From Verrucomicrobiales bacterium (GTDB lineage Bacteria > Verrucomicrobiota > Verrucomicrobiia > Limisphaerales > UBA1096), in NCBI GenBank assembly GCA_011523195.1, contig WTHH01000246.1, forward strand, positions 1-30,224: a stretch of DNA of 30,224 nucleotides. The letters run 5' to 3'. The notes under the pieces are model-generated. The model saw only the letters and a program-made list of their open reading frames with translations, searched no databases and had not been told where the DNA came from. Below, piece by piece: positions 17,814 to 25,090 of this stretch. The translations under genes were made by a program, and so were the position numbers. Position 1 is the stretch's first letter. Every line of letters begins with the position of its first letter.

Positions 17814-19082
17814 ATGTCGAACACCATTCTAGTTGGCGCCCAATGGGGCGACGAGGGTAAGGGCAAGATCATCGATTTCATGACCGAACAGGCGGACATC
17901 GTCGCCCGAGCCCAGGGCGGAGCTAACGCCGGACACACGGTCATTGTCGGCAAGACCCAGTACATCCTGCACCTGATCCCGTCCGGGATTCTGCGGAAGC
18001 GAACAACCTGCGTCATTGGCAACGGTGTCGTGGTGGATCCGATCGGGTTGGTCGAGGAGATCGACGAGCTGCTCAAGGCCGGCATCGATCCCAAGGGCCG
18101 GTTACACGTGAGCGACGCCGCCCACATGGTGTTCCCCTACCACAAGGCACTCGACGCCGCCCGCGAGGCGTTGAAGGGCAAAAATAAAATCGGTACCACC
18201 ATGCGCGGCATCGGCCCGGCATACGGCGACAAGATCGACCGTGTGGGCCTGCGGATGGGTAGCATCCTCAACCCCAAGCGTTTCAGCGAACAACTCGATC
18301 AAGGCATCAAGCGCGCGAACGCGATGCTTAAGGCGCTCGGCTCGAAGCCGGTCTCAGCCAAGGCCACCCGCGAGAGTGTCCTCAAGGCCGCCCGCCGCCT
18401 GAAGCCATACGTAGCCAACACGTTTCAGATGCTGCACGAGGCGACGGCTGCAAAAAAACGAATTCTGTTCGAGGGCGCACAGGGGACATTTCTCGACATT
18501 GATCACGGCACTTATCCATACGTCACCTCGTCCAACACCACCTCCGGCGGCATGTGCACCGGCTCCGGCATTCCGCCTACCATGATCGACCGCGTGGTCG
18601 GCGTGGCCAAGGCCTACACCACCCGCGTGGGCGAAGGGCCGATGCCCTCCGAGGACACCGTAGTGGGCGATCTGCTGCACGGCATGGGGCGCGAATACGG
18701 CGCGACCACCGGACGCGAGCGGCGCTGTGGATGGTTCGACGCCGTCACCGTCCGGCAGGCGGTCATGGTCAACGGCATCACCGACCTGGCCGTGACGAAC
18801 TTCGACGGTCTCGACACGTTGCCCGAAGTCAAGGTGTGCGTCGCGTACCGGGTTGGCAGCAAGCGGTTCGACCTTCAGCCAACCGATTTCGATGTCCTCG
18901 CAAGGTGCAAACCGGTATATGAAACTTTCCCCGGCTGGCAGAAGCCCACGGATAAAATCCGCAAGTGGAAGGATCTGCCGCTGAACGCCCGCCGCTACGG
19001 TCAGGCCTTGGCCAAGCTCACCGGCACCAGGCTGCGCTTCGCCTCCGTTGGCCCGGCGCGTTCACAGACGATCACCCTTTGA
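17814..19082 (+). CDS. purA: Adenylosuccinate synthetase
   Basis: The enzyme joins IMP and aspartate using GTP, the first step from IMP to AMP in the cytoplasm. The 422 residues show QWGDEGKGK (Asp13 to Lys18), NAGHTV with the catalytic His41, STMRGIGPAY-like GTTMRGIGPAYGDK, LFEGAQGTFLDIDHGTYPYVTSSNTTSGG and TTGRERRCGWFD. Length is normal (E. coli 432). The ATG at 17814 gives the expected N-terminus MSNTILVGAQWGDEG; no clear ribosome binding site is visible. It is the first gene of a tight run with uppS, cdsA and dxr, and its leader carries a terminator-like hairpin. Confidence 0.97.
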   Translation: MSNTILVGAQWGDEGKGKIIDFMTEQADIVARAQGGANAGHTVIVGKTQYILHLIPSGILRKRTTCVIGNGVVVDPIGLVEEIDELLKAGIDPKGRLHVSDAAHMVFPYHKALDAAREALKGKNKIGTTMRGIGPAYGDKIDRVGLRMGSILNPKRFSEQLDQGIKRANAMLKALGSKPVSAKATRESVLKAARRLKPYVANTFQMLHEATAAKKRILFEGAQGTFLDIDHGTYPYVTSSNTTSGGMCTGSGIPPTMIDRVVGVAKAYTTRVGEGPMPSEDTVVGDLLHGMGREYGATTGRERRCGWFDAVTVRQAVMVNGITDLAVTNFDGLDTLPEVKVCVAYRVGSKRFDLQPTDFDVLARCKPVYETFPGWQKPTDKIRKWKDLPLNARRYGQALAKLTGTRLRFASVGPARSQTITL

Positions 19083-19086
19083 TGGC

Positions 19087-19100
19087 CGCTTGGCCAAGCG
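19087..19100. repeat. Iterated palindrome in the uppS leader
   Basis: CGCTTGGCCAAGCG fills most of the 19-base gap between the purA stop (19080-19082) and the uppS ATG (19102). It occupies exactly where a Shine-Dalgarno should be, and has no AG-rich core. Confidence 0.95.
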
Positions 19101-19101
19101 C

Positions 19102-19839
19102 ATGTCGGGCGCCACAACACAACTCAGCGATAAAGCGCTCGCCGTCCTCCCGGCACACGTGGCGATCATCATGGACGGCAACGGCCGCTGGGCCAAGGAG
19201 CGCAGCCTGCCACGGGTCGAGGGCCATCGTCGCGGCGCCGAATCAGTGCGGTCGGTGTTGCGCACTGCAGCGCGGCTGGGCGTCAAATACCTGACGCTCT
19301 ACGCGTTCTCGGTTGAAAACTGGAACCGCCCTCAGGACGAGGTGGACACGCTGATGAAGTACCTCGCCCGTTACCTCAAGTCAGAGCAGCGCGAGATGAA
19401 CAACAATAACGTGAAGCTGCAGTCCATTGGCCAGACCAGTCGCCTGCCCGAGTTTGTACGTGACCAACTCGAGGCCACCCGCGAATCGCTCTCGCAAAAC
19501 ACCGGCACCACTCTCACGCTCGCGTTGAGCTACGGCGGACGCACCGAGCTGGTCGACGCCGTGCGTGGCATCGCGGAAAAGGCACGCGATGGCGAGATCG
19601 ATCCTGCCAAGATTTCAGAGCAGACTATCTCGGGGCATCTTTACACCTCCGACATGCCGGACCCCGACCTGCTCATCCGCACCAGCGGCGAGATGCGTGT
19701 CAGCAACTTTCTGCTGTGGCAGATCTCCTACGCGGAACTGGTGGTGACCGACCGCCTTTGGCCGGACTTCGGTGAGCCGGAATTCTGTGCGGCGCTGGAG
19801 GAGTTCGCCGGGCGCAACCGGCGGTTTGGAAAAGTTTGA
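19102..19839 (+). CDS. uppS: Undecaprenyl diphosphate synthase
   Basis: A cis-prenyltransferase that extends farnesyl diphosphate with isopentenyl diphosphate to the C55 carrier used for peptidoglycan and surface polysaccharide. The 245 residues have HVAIIMDGNGRWA with the catalytic Asp25, RGAESVRSVL, YLTLYAFSVENWNRP, ALSYGGRTELVDA and PDPDLLIRTSGEMRVSNFLLWQISYAELVV, the complete set of family motifs. The ATG at 19102 is chosen because earlier starts overlap purA and add unrelated residues. The palindrome before it leaves no Shine-Dalgarno, so translation may depend on coupling to purA. It is followed by cdsA and dxr, a common envelope/isoprenoid gene order. Confidence 0.96.
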   Translation: MSGATTQLSDKALAVLPAHVAIIMDGNGRWAKERSLPRVEGHRRGAESVRSVLRTAARLGVKYLTLYAFSVENWNRPQDEVDTLMKYLARYLKSEQREMNNNNVKLQSIGQTSRLPEFVRDQLEATRESLSQNTGTTLTLALSYGGRTELVDAVRGIAEKARDGEIDPAKISEQTISGHLYTSDMPDPDLLIRTSGEMRVSNFLLWQISYAELVVTDRLWPDFGEPEFCAALEEFAGRNRRFGKV

Positions 19840-19875
19840 CCCCGGCCCGGCCGACTGAAACCCTCGCCTCACCCG

Positions 19876-20835
19876 ATGTCCGAACCTGATTCTTCCTCGA
19901 AAAAAAACGACTCCAAAGCCGCCGTGTTCGCGCGACGATTGGCTAGCACGGTGGTGTTACTCAGTGTTGTTTTTTACGGGCTGCTCAGCGGGGGCACACT
20001 TTCGGTTGTGCTGGTTGGAGCGCTGGTGATGCTGCTCAACGTAGTCGGCCTGTTGGAGTTTTACGGCATTGTGAAGGAGAACCAATTGCCGCGGTTCAAG
20101 TGGCTCGGCCTCTCTTGCGGAGTGGTGCTGCTCGGCGCGGTGTTTTTGTACCTCTCCGGTCTGGCCGCCAAATGGTTTGGCCTCGCCGCCCCCAGCCTCG
20201 CCGGTGTCGCCGAACTGGAGGTGGCAATCCTCGCCGTTTTCCTGATCGCGATCCTGGTAAGACGGGTCTTCGCCCATCCGGCACCGCCTAGTTTCTCGAT
20301 GAACGGCAACACGATACTCGGGGTGCTTTACGTCTCTTGGCTGCTCGGTTTTATTCTCAAGATTTTCTTTTTCAAGACCGCAAGCGGGACACCGGAGGGG
20401 GCCGCGTTTGACGGTGGATTCTGTCTCCTCTTTTTTATCCTCGTCACTAAGTGCAGTGACATCGGGGCGTACTCGCTTGGCTCGCTGATCGGCCGTCACA
20501 AGATGATTCCCAAGGTTAGCCCGGGGAAAACTTGGGAGGGCTTCGCCGGGGCGATCCTGTTGTCTACAGCTGTGGCGCTGGTTATTGCACATTACTTCGG
20601 CGCGACAAAACTCGGTGGCATGACGCTGACACACGCGGCCGTGCTGGGGCCGTTGATGGCGGTCGGCGCCGTGGTGGGCGACCTCGTCGAGTCGGTCTTC
20701 AAGCGCGACTCCGGCATAAAGGATTCCGGTTCCTTTTTCCCGGGCATCGGCGGCATCCTCGACCTGCTCGACAGCTTGCTATTCAATGCCCCGCTGATGT
20801 TCCTTTACCTCCGGCTGGTTTTGTTCAATGACTAG
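19876..20835 (+). CDS. cdsA: Phosphatidate cytidylyltransferase
   Basis: An inner-membrane enzyme making CDP-diacylglycerol from phosphatidate and CTP for phospholipid synthesis. The 319 residues contain about eight hydrophobic segments. The signature KVSPGKTWEGFAGA is followed by GDLVESVFKRDSGIKDSG and FFPGIGGILDLLDSLLFNAP near the C-terminus, where the Asp residues bind metal. The start ATG follows uppS by 36 bases and dxr begins 12 bases after the stop. It contains no exact palindrome copy. Confidence 0.95.
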   Translation: MSEPDSSSKKNDSKAAVFARRLASTVVLLSVVFYGLLSGGTLSVVLVGALVMLLNVVGLLEFYGIVKENQLPRFKWLGLSCGVVLLGAVFLYLSGLAAKWFGLAAPSLAGVAELEVAILAVFLIAILVRRVFAHPAPPSFSMNGNTILGVLYVSWLLGFILKIFFFKTASGTPEGAAFDGGFCLLFFILVTKCSDIGAYSLGSLIGRHKMIPKVSPGKTWEGFAGAILLSTAVALVIAHYFGATKLGGMTLTHAAVLGPLMAVGAVVGDLVESVFKRDSGIKDSGSFFPGIGGILDLLDSLLFNAPLMFLYLRLVLFND

Positions 20836-20847
20836 CAGCGGCTCGTA

Positions 20848-22008
20848 ATGAAAAACGTCGTTCTACTCGGCAGCACCGGTTCCATCGGCACCAGCACCGC
20901 GAAGGTAGCGGAGGATCTGCCGGGGGACATCCACCTCGTCGGCCTCGCCGCAGGCGGCAACGACGCATTACTCGCGGAACAGGCCAATAAATTTCAACCC
21001 GAACTGGTCTCCATCAGTTCTCCGGAAAAGGCAGAAGGGCTGAGGTCAAAACTAGACGGCATTAGCGTGGCCAGTGGTGAGAAGGGATTGATCGAGTTGG
21101 CCACGCTGCCAAGCGCGGACATTGTGTTGATCGCCATCGTCGGCACTGCCGGATTGCAGCCGGCACTCGCTGCGATTAGGGCTGGGAAGGACATCGCCGT
21201 GGCCTCCAAGGAAATCCTCGTCATGGCCGGCGAAATCGTCATGGCCGAGGCACGCAAGCACGGCGTGAACGTGCTGCCAGTCGACAGCGAACATTCGGCA
21301 ATTTTCCAGTGCCTCGACGGTCGCCCGCCCGACTCGGTGCGACGCCTGATCCTGACCGCCTCGGGTGGACCGTTCCGGCAAACGCCTCTCGAAGACTTCG
21401 CCGGCATCACGGTCAAACAGGCGCTGAAACATCCCTCGTGGGTGATGGGCCGCAAAATCACCATCGACTCAGCCACCATGTTCAACAAGGGCCTCGAGAT
21501 GATCGAGGCACGCTGGCTGTTTAACATCCCGATGCCGCAGGTCGATGTCATCGTCCACCCGCAAAGCGTGGTGCACTCGATGGTCGAGTTCGTCGACGGC
21601 TCAATCCTTTCGCAACTTTCCACGCCCGACATGTGCCTGCCGATCCAGTACGCGCTCACTTGGCCAAGCCGCGCGGCGAGCGAGCGTGTGCAGACCGACT
21701 TCGCCGCGCTTGGCCGGCTGGACTTCGAGGCGCCGGCCGTGGCCAAGTTTCCCGCGCTTGACCAAGCGCGACGCGCCGGCGAAGTGGGCGGCACCCTCCC
21801 GGCCGTACTCAATGCCGCGAACGAAATCGCTGTCGACGCCTTCTGTGATGGGCAGACCTCGTTCGTCGGGATCGCGAGCCTGGTTACCGAGGTTATGGAT
21901 CAACACCAAGTCGTTGAGCATCCGTCGCTGGACGAAATTATCGAAGCCGACCAGTGGGCGCGGGAGACAGCCCGCGATGTGGTGGGCCTTGGCCAAGCGA
22001 TTGCCTGA
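20848..22008 (+). CDS. dxr: 1-deoxy-D-xylulose 5-phosphate reductoisomerase
   Basis: The NADPH-dependent second enzyme of the MEP isoprenoid pathway, making 2-C-methylerythritol 4-phosphate. The 386 residues have the NADPH motif LLGSTGSIGTST from residue 6, the metal ligands Asp146-Ser147-Glu148 (VDSEHSAIFQCL), TASGGPFR, HPSWVMGRKITIDSATMFNKGLEMIEA and GGTLPAVLNAANEIAVDAF. Two palindrome copies fall in the gene: CTTGGCCAAG at 21659-21668, read as TWPS in a region where E. coli Dxr also has WP without an insertion, and the GACC variant at 21753-21770 (ALDQAR). A further core copy at 21988 ends the protein (GLGQAIA). The TGA overlaps the ATG of the next gene. Confidence 0.96.
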   Translation: MKNVVLLGSTGSIGTSTAKVAEDLPGDIHLVGLAAGGNDALLAEQANKFQPELVSISSPEKAEGLRSKLDGISVASGEKGLIELATLPSADIVLIAIVGTAGLQPALAAIRAGKDIAVASKEILVMAGEIVMAEARKHGVNVLPVDSEHSAIFQCLDGRPPDSVRRLILTASGGPFRQTPLEDFAGITVKQALKHPSWVMGRKITIDSATMFNKGLEMIEARWLFNIPMPQVDVIVHPQSVVHSMVEFVDGSILSQLSTPDMCLPIQYALTWPSRAASERVQTDFAALGRLDFEAPAVAKFPALDQARRAGEVGGTLPAVLNAANEIAVDAFCDGQTSFVGIASLVTEVMDQHQVVEHPSLDEIIEADQWARETARDVVGLGQAIA

Positions 22009-23240
22009 TGCCGACGATTCAATCCATCTCCACCCACGATTTCCGCCGCAAACTCAAGGACGGCGCCGGCTCCGATGCCGTTCACACCGACCCCTCGTAC
22101 GGCTACGGAGTCACGCTGCTCGAGACCGATACCGGCCTGACCGGCACCGGCATCGCCTACACGCTGGGCGACGGCACCAATCTAGTCTGCGAGGCAATCC
22201 ACATCCTCGCCGAGCCGTTAAAGGGCTGCGAGATCGAGAAATTAATGGCGGAGTTTGGCGCGGTGCAACGCTCGCTCGCCGAGCACCCGGGCGTACGCTG
22301 GCTTGGCCCGCACAAGGGCGTGACACACCTCGCGCTCGCCTCCATCACCAACGCTTGTTTCGACCTCTGGGCAAAGTCACGCGGCGTACCGATTTGGAAA
22401 CTGTTGCTCGACCTGTCGCCGGCAGAGATCACGCGGCTGATCGATTTTAGTTATCTTGATGAAGTGTTGACTGTGGCCGAGGCAGTCGAATTGCTGCAAT
22501 CACATCAGGCCACGCGGGCCGAGCGCGAGGGCGTCCTAAAAACCGGCTACCCCGGCTACGACACCTCCGTCGGTTGGTTCCAGTACAGCGATGAGAAGAT
22601 TCGCGACAACGCCAAGGCCGCAGTCGATGCCGGGTTCACCGCGATGAAACTGAAGGTCGGTGCGAAGGATCACACACACGACGTGCGACGCTCGTTCATG
22701 GTGCGCGAGGCGGTGGGTAATGACGTCCGCATCATGCTCGACGCCAATCAGGCCTGGCCGCTTCCGCAGGCGATCGACGCCTGCCTCGCGCTCAAGGGCA
22801 TGAATCCGTTCTGGATGGAGGAGCCGACCCAACCGGACGATGTCTCGGCGCACAAGACCTTGGCCGACAAAATCGCCCCGGTGCCGGTGGCTGTCGGCGA
22901 GGCGGTTTCCAACCGTGTCTTGTGGAAGAATTTTCTACAGGCCGGGGCGGTCGGAATCGTGCAGGCCGACTGCACCCGCCTCGCCGGCATTAGCGAATGG
23001 CTCGCGGTGGTCATGCTCGCGCGCAAGTTCCCGGTGCGCCTCGTGCCGCACGTGGGCGACATGGGGCAGATTCACCAGCACCTCGTTTTGTTCAGCCACA
23101 TCGCGCTGGGCCACGAGAAACTGTTTCTTGAGTACATTCCGCACCTGCGCGACGATTTTGTTCACCCGGCAAACGTCGACAGCGGCCACTACATGCCGCC
23201 GCAGGAACCGGGCTGCAGCACCGACCTCCACCTGGCTTGA
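22008..23240 (+). CDS. L-fuconate dehydratase-like enolase-superfamily protein
   Basis: A protein of 410 residues of the mandelate racemase/muconate lactonising class. It has the L-fuconate dehydratase features DAVHTDPSYGYG, GWFQYSDEKIR, Lys214-x-Lys216 (MKLKVG), the metal ligands Asp245 (LDANQAW), Glu271 (WMEEPTQPDD) and Glu298 (GEAVSNR), and His348 in PHVGDMGQIHQH. Members dehydrate sugar acids to 2-keto-3-deoxy acids, here most likely L-fuconate or a similar acid derived from algal sugars. The start ATG overlaps the dxr stop (TGATG), so translation is coupled to an isoprenoid gene, an unusual partner. The phosphodiesterase-like gene overlaps its stop in the same way. Confidence 0.88.
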   Translation: MPTIQSISTHDFRRKLKDGAGSDAVHTDPSYGYGVTLLETDTGLTGTGIAYTLGDGTNLVCEAIHILAEPLKGCEIEKLMAEFGAVQRSLAEHPGVRWLGPHKGVTHLALASITNACFDLWAKSRGVPIWKLLLDLSPAEITRLIDFSYLDEVLTVAEAVELLQSHQATRAEREGVLKTGYPGYDTSVGWFQYSDEKIRDNAKAAVDAGFTAMKLKVGAKDHTHDVRRSFMVREAVGNDVRIMLDANQAWPLPQAIDACLALKGMNPFWMEEPTQPDDVSAHKTLADKIAPVPVAVGEAVSNRVLWKNFLQAGAVGIVQADCTRLAGISEWLAVVMLARKFPVRLVPHVGDMGQIHQHLVLFSHIALGHEKLFLEYIPHLRDDFVHPANVDSGHYMPPQEPGCSTDLHLA

Positions 23241-24037
23241 TGAAAAAACTGATCCTCACCTTTTTGTTCGCCGCTTGGCCAAGCGCAACCCTGCTGAACG
23301 CGGAAGAGCCACCTGGGCCGCTTGACCAGGCGCACGCGCACAACGACTACTACCACAAGCGGCCGCTGCTCGACGCCTTGTCGCACGGTTTTTGCAGTGT
23401 CGAGGCCGACGTGTTTTTGAAAAACGGCAGGCTGCTCGTCGGGCACTTTCAATTTGAGCTGCGCGAAAAACGATCGCTCGAGTCGCTTTACCTCGAGCCC
23501 CTGGCCAAGCGCGTGAAAGCCAACGGCGGCAGCGTCCACAAAACCAAGGCGCCATTTCACCTGATGATCGACTTCAAGACCGACGGCCCGAAGACCTATG
23601 CCGCACTCCAGCCGTTGCTCGAGAAATACCGGTTTATGCTCACCGAATTCGGGCCGGACAAAACCAAAACCAAGGCGGTGACTATCGTGATCTCCGGCAG
23701 CCGCCCGCGCGCCTCCATGGAAAAACAAGCCAAGCGCCTGGCAGGCTACGACGGGCGGATGTCCGATCTTGGCAAAGGGGCGGGCCCGCATTTCATGCCT
23801 TGGATCAGCGACAGTTGGCGGTCGCACTTCAAGTGGCGCGGCAAGGGTGATCTCCCGGCAGCCGAGCAGACCAAGCTCAAACGCATCGTCCAGCAGGCCC
23901 ACAAGGATGGACAAAAAGTCCGCTTCTGGGCCGCACCCGACAACCCCGCCACTTGGGCCGTGCTGCAGCAGGCCGGTGTCGACTTCATCAACACCGACCG
24001 CCTCGAAGCCTTGGCCAATTTCCTGCGAGCCAAGTAA
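23240..24037 (+). CDS. Exported PI-PLC/GDPD-like phosphodiesterase
   Basis: A protein of 265 residues with a signal peptide (MKKLILTFLFAAWPSATLLNAEE) in which an exact palindrome copy (23273-23284) codes for AWPS. The mature part starts QAHAHNDYYHKRPLLDALSHGFCSVEADVFLKNGRLLVGH, the metal-site pattern of the glycerophosphodiester phosphodiesterase / PI-specific phospholipase C barrel. The late part has VRFWAAPDNPATWAVLQQAGVDFINTDR, like the last barrel strands. It probably acts on a phosphodiester outside the inner membrane; the substrate is not visible. The ATG overlaps the TGA of the enolase-superfamily gene. Confidence 0.85.
   Translation: MKKLILTFLFAAWPSATLLNAEEPPGPLDQAHAHNDYYHKRPLLDALSHGFCSVEADVFLKNGRLLVGHFQFELREKRSLESLYLEPLAKRVKANGGSVHKTKAPFHLMIDFKTDGPKTYAALQPLLEKYRFMLTEFGPDKTKTKAVTIVISGSRPRASMEKQAKRLAGYDGRMSDLGKGAGPHFMPWISDSWRSHFKWRGKGDLPAAEQTKLKRIVQQAHKDGQKVRFWAAPDNPATWAVLQQAGVDFINTDRLEALANFLRAK
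23272..23285. repeat. Iterated palindrome (signal peptide, AWPS)
   Basis: Exact CGCTTGGCCAAGCG in the signal peptide of the phosphodiesterase gene, read in the third frame as AWPSA. Confidence 0.95.
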
Positions 24038-24040
24038 GCA

Positions 24041-24111
24041 ATCCTGTCTATCCTGTTCATCCATGTTTTAATGCTCTGTTACTCAACATGGATGAACAGG
24101 ATAGGCAGGAT
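24041..24111. repeat. Long inverted repeat, 27-base arms
   Basis: The left arm (24041-24067, beginning ATCCTGTCTATCCTG) pairs with the right arm (24085-24111, beginning AACATGGATGAACAGG) at 26 of 27 positions around a 17-base loop. The single mismatch would be a G-U pair in RNA. It starts 3 bases after the phosphodiesterase stop and has no T-run. It is probably a dispersed intergenic palindromic element that may also protect or end the mRNA. Confidence 0.9.
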
Positions 24112-24187
24112 GAAATGATCGAGCTGCTCTTGGCCAGGCGGGAAATCGGCCTTTATTTGACGGGATTGGCGTGCGACTGTTTCGCGC

Positions 24188-25090
24188 ATGCACGACCTCA
24201 CTCGACGTTCATTCGTCCGCAACGCTGCCCTTGGTTTGCCCGCGATCGCACTCGCACCGGAACTTCTGGCAAAAAAGAAGAAACCCTTAAACCGATTCCA
24301 GATCGGTATTCAGGAATACACATTTCACCGCTGGCTAGGCAGCGGAAAACTCAAGCATCTCGACTATCCTGCACTGGCCAAAAAGGAACTCGGCATCACA
24401 CACATCGAGTACTGGAACCGCCCGTTTGGAGGCAAGCACACCGACAAAAAATACGTCGGCGAACTGGCCAAGCGCACCACTGGTGAGGGGATGAAAAACG
24501 TGCTGATCCTCATCGACGCCGGCAACGAACTGGACGCAAAGGATCCTAAGCAGCGCGCCCGCTCGGTCGAGGAACACAAGGACTGGGTGGACTGCGCCGC
24601 ACAGCTCGGCTGTGATGCCATCCGGGTAAACTGCCGTTCCGGCGGAAACCGTGAGGAGAACATGAAAAACGCAGTCGAGGGCATGCGTGCGATCAGCGAC
24701 TACGCGAAAGGCAGCAAGGTGAAGATCGTGATCGAGCCGCACGGCGGTTATTCGAACGACCCCGACTGGTTGCTGGCGGTCATTAAAAAACTCAATCACC
24801 CGAATGCCGGCCTGCTGCCGGACTTCAACAACTTCGGGCGTTACGACCGCTACGACGGCGTCAAGCGAACGCTCGCCCACGCGCCGGCCATCTGCGCCAA
24901 GGCATTGAACTTTGATGACAAGGGCAACGAGACACGCACGGACTACTATCGGATGATGAAAATCATCCACCAATCCAGCTACTCTGGCGTGATCACGATA
25001 GAGTTCGAGGGACACAAGGTCGACCCGATCGCCGGCTCGCTCAAGACCAAGGCCCTCATTCAAAAGGCCCTCAAGGCCGCCGCTGCCTAA
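24188..25090 (+). CDS. Tat-exported sugar isomerase/epimerase-like TIM barrel
   Basis: A protein of 300 residues with a twin-arginine signal (TRRSFVRNAALGLPAIALAPELLA, residues about 5-28), so it is folded before export. The mature part is a xylose isomerase-like TIM barrel with IGIQEYTFHRWLG, ITHIEYWNRPFGG, AIRVNCRSGG, VIEPHGGYS (Glu), GLLPDFNNFG (Asp) and VITIEFEG (Glu), which may bind a divalent metal. It is typical of the many exported sugar isomerase/epimerase-like proteins of Verrucomicrobiota and Planctomycetota; the substrate is unknown. It opens a four-gene run joined by overlapping start and stop codons, its TAA overlapping the next ATG. Confidence 0.86.
   Translation: MHDLTRRSFVRNAALGLPAIALAPELLAKKKKPLNRFQIGIQEYTFHRWLGSGKLKHLDYPALAKKELGITHIEYWNRPFGGKHTDKKYVGELAKRTTGEGMKNVLILIDAGNELDAKDPKQRARSVEEHKDWVDCAAQLGCDAIRVNCRSGGNREENMKNAVEGMRAISDYAKGSKVKIVIEPHGGYSNDPDWLLAVIKKLNHPNAGLLPDFNNFGRYDRYDGVKRTLAHAPAICAKALNFDDKGNETRTDYYRMMKIIHQSSYSGVITIEFEGHKVDPIAGSLKTKALIQKALKAAAA

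Noticed and set aside
19957..20634. A 225-residue frame on the minus strand inside cdsA
   Set aside because: It is the shadow of cdsA, rich in His, Arg and Glu without any recognisable domain, and cdsA has full family motifs.
24157..24187. TTGACG as a -35 box for the Tat TIM-barrel gene
   Set aside because: No acceptable -10 sequence is found at 16-18 bases downstream.
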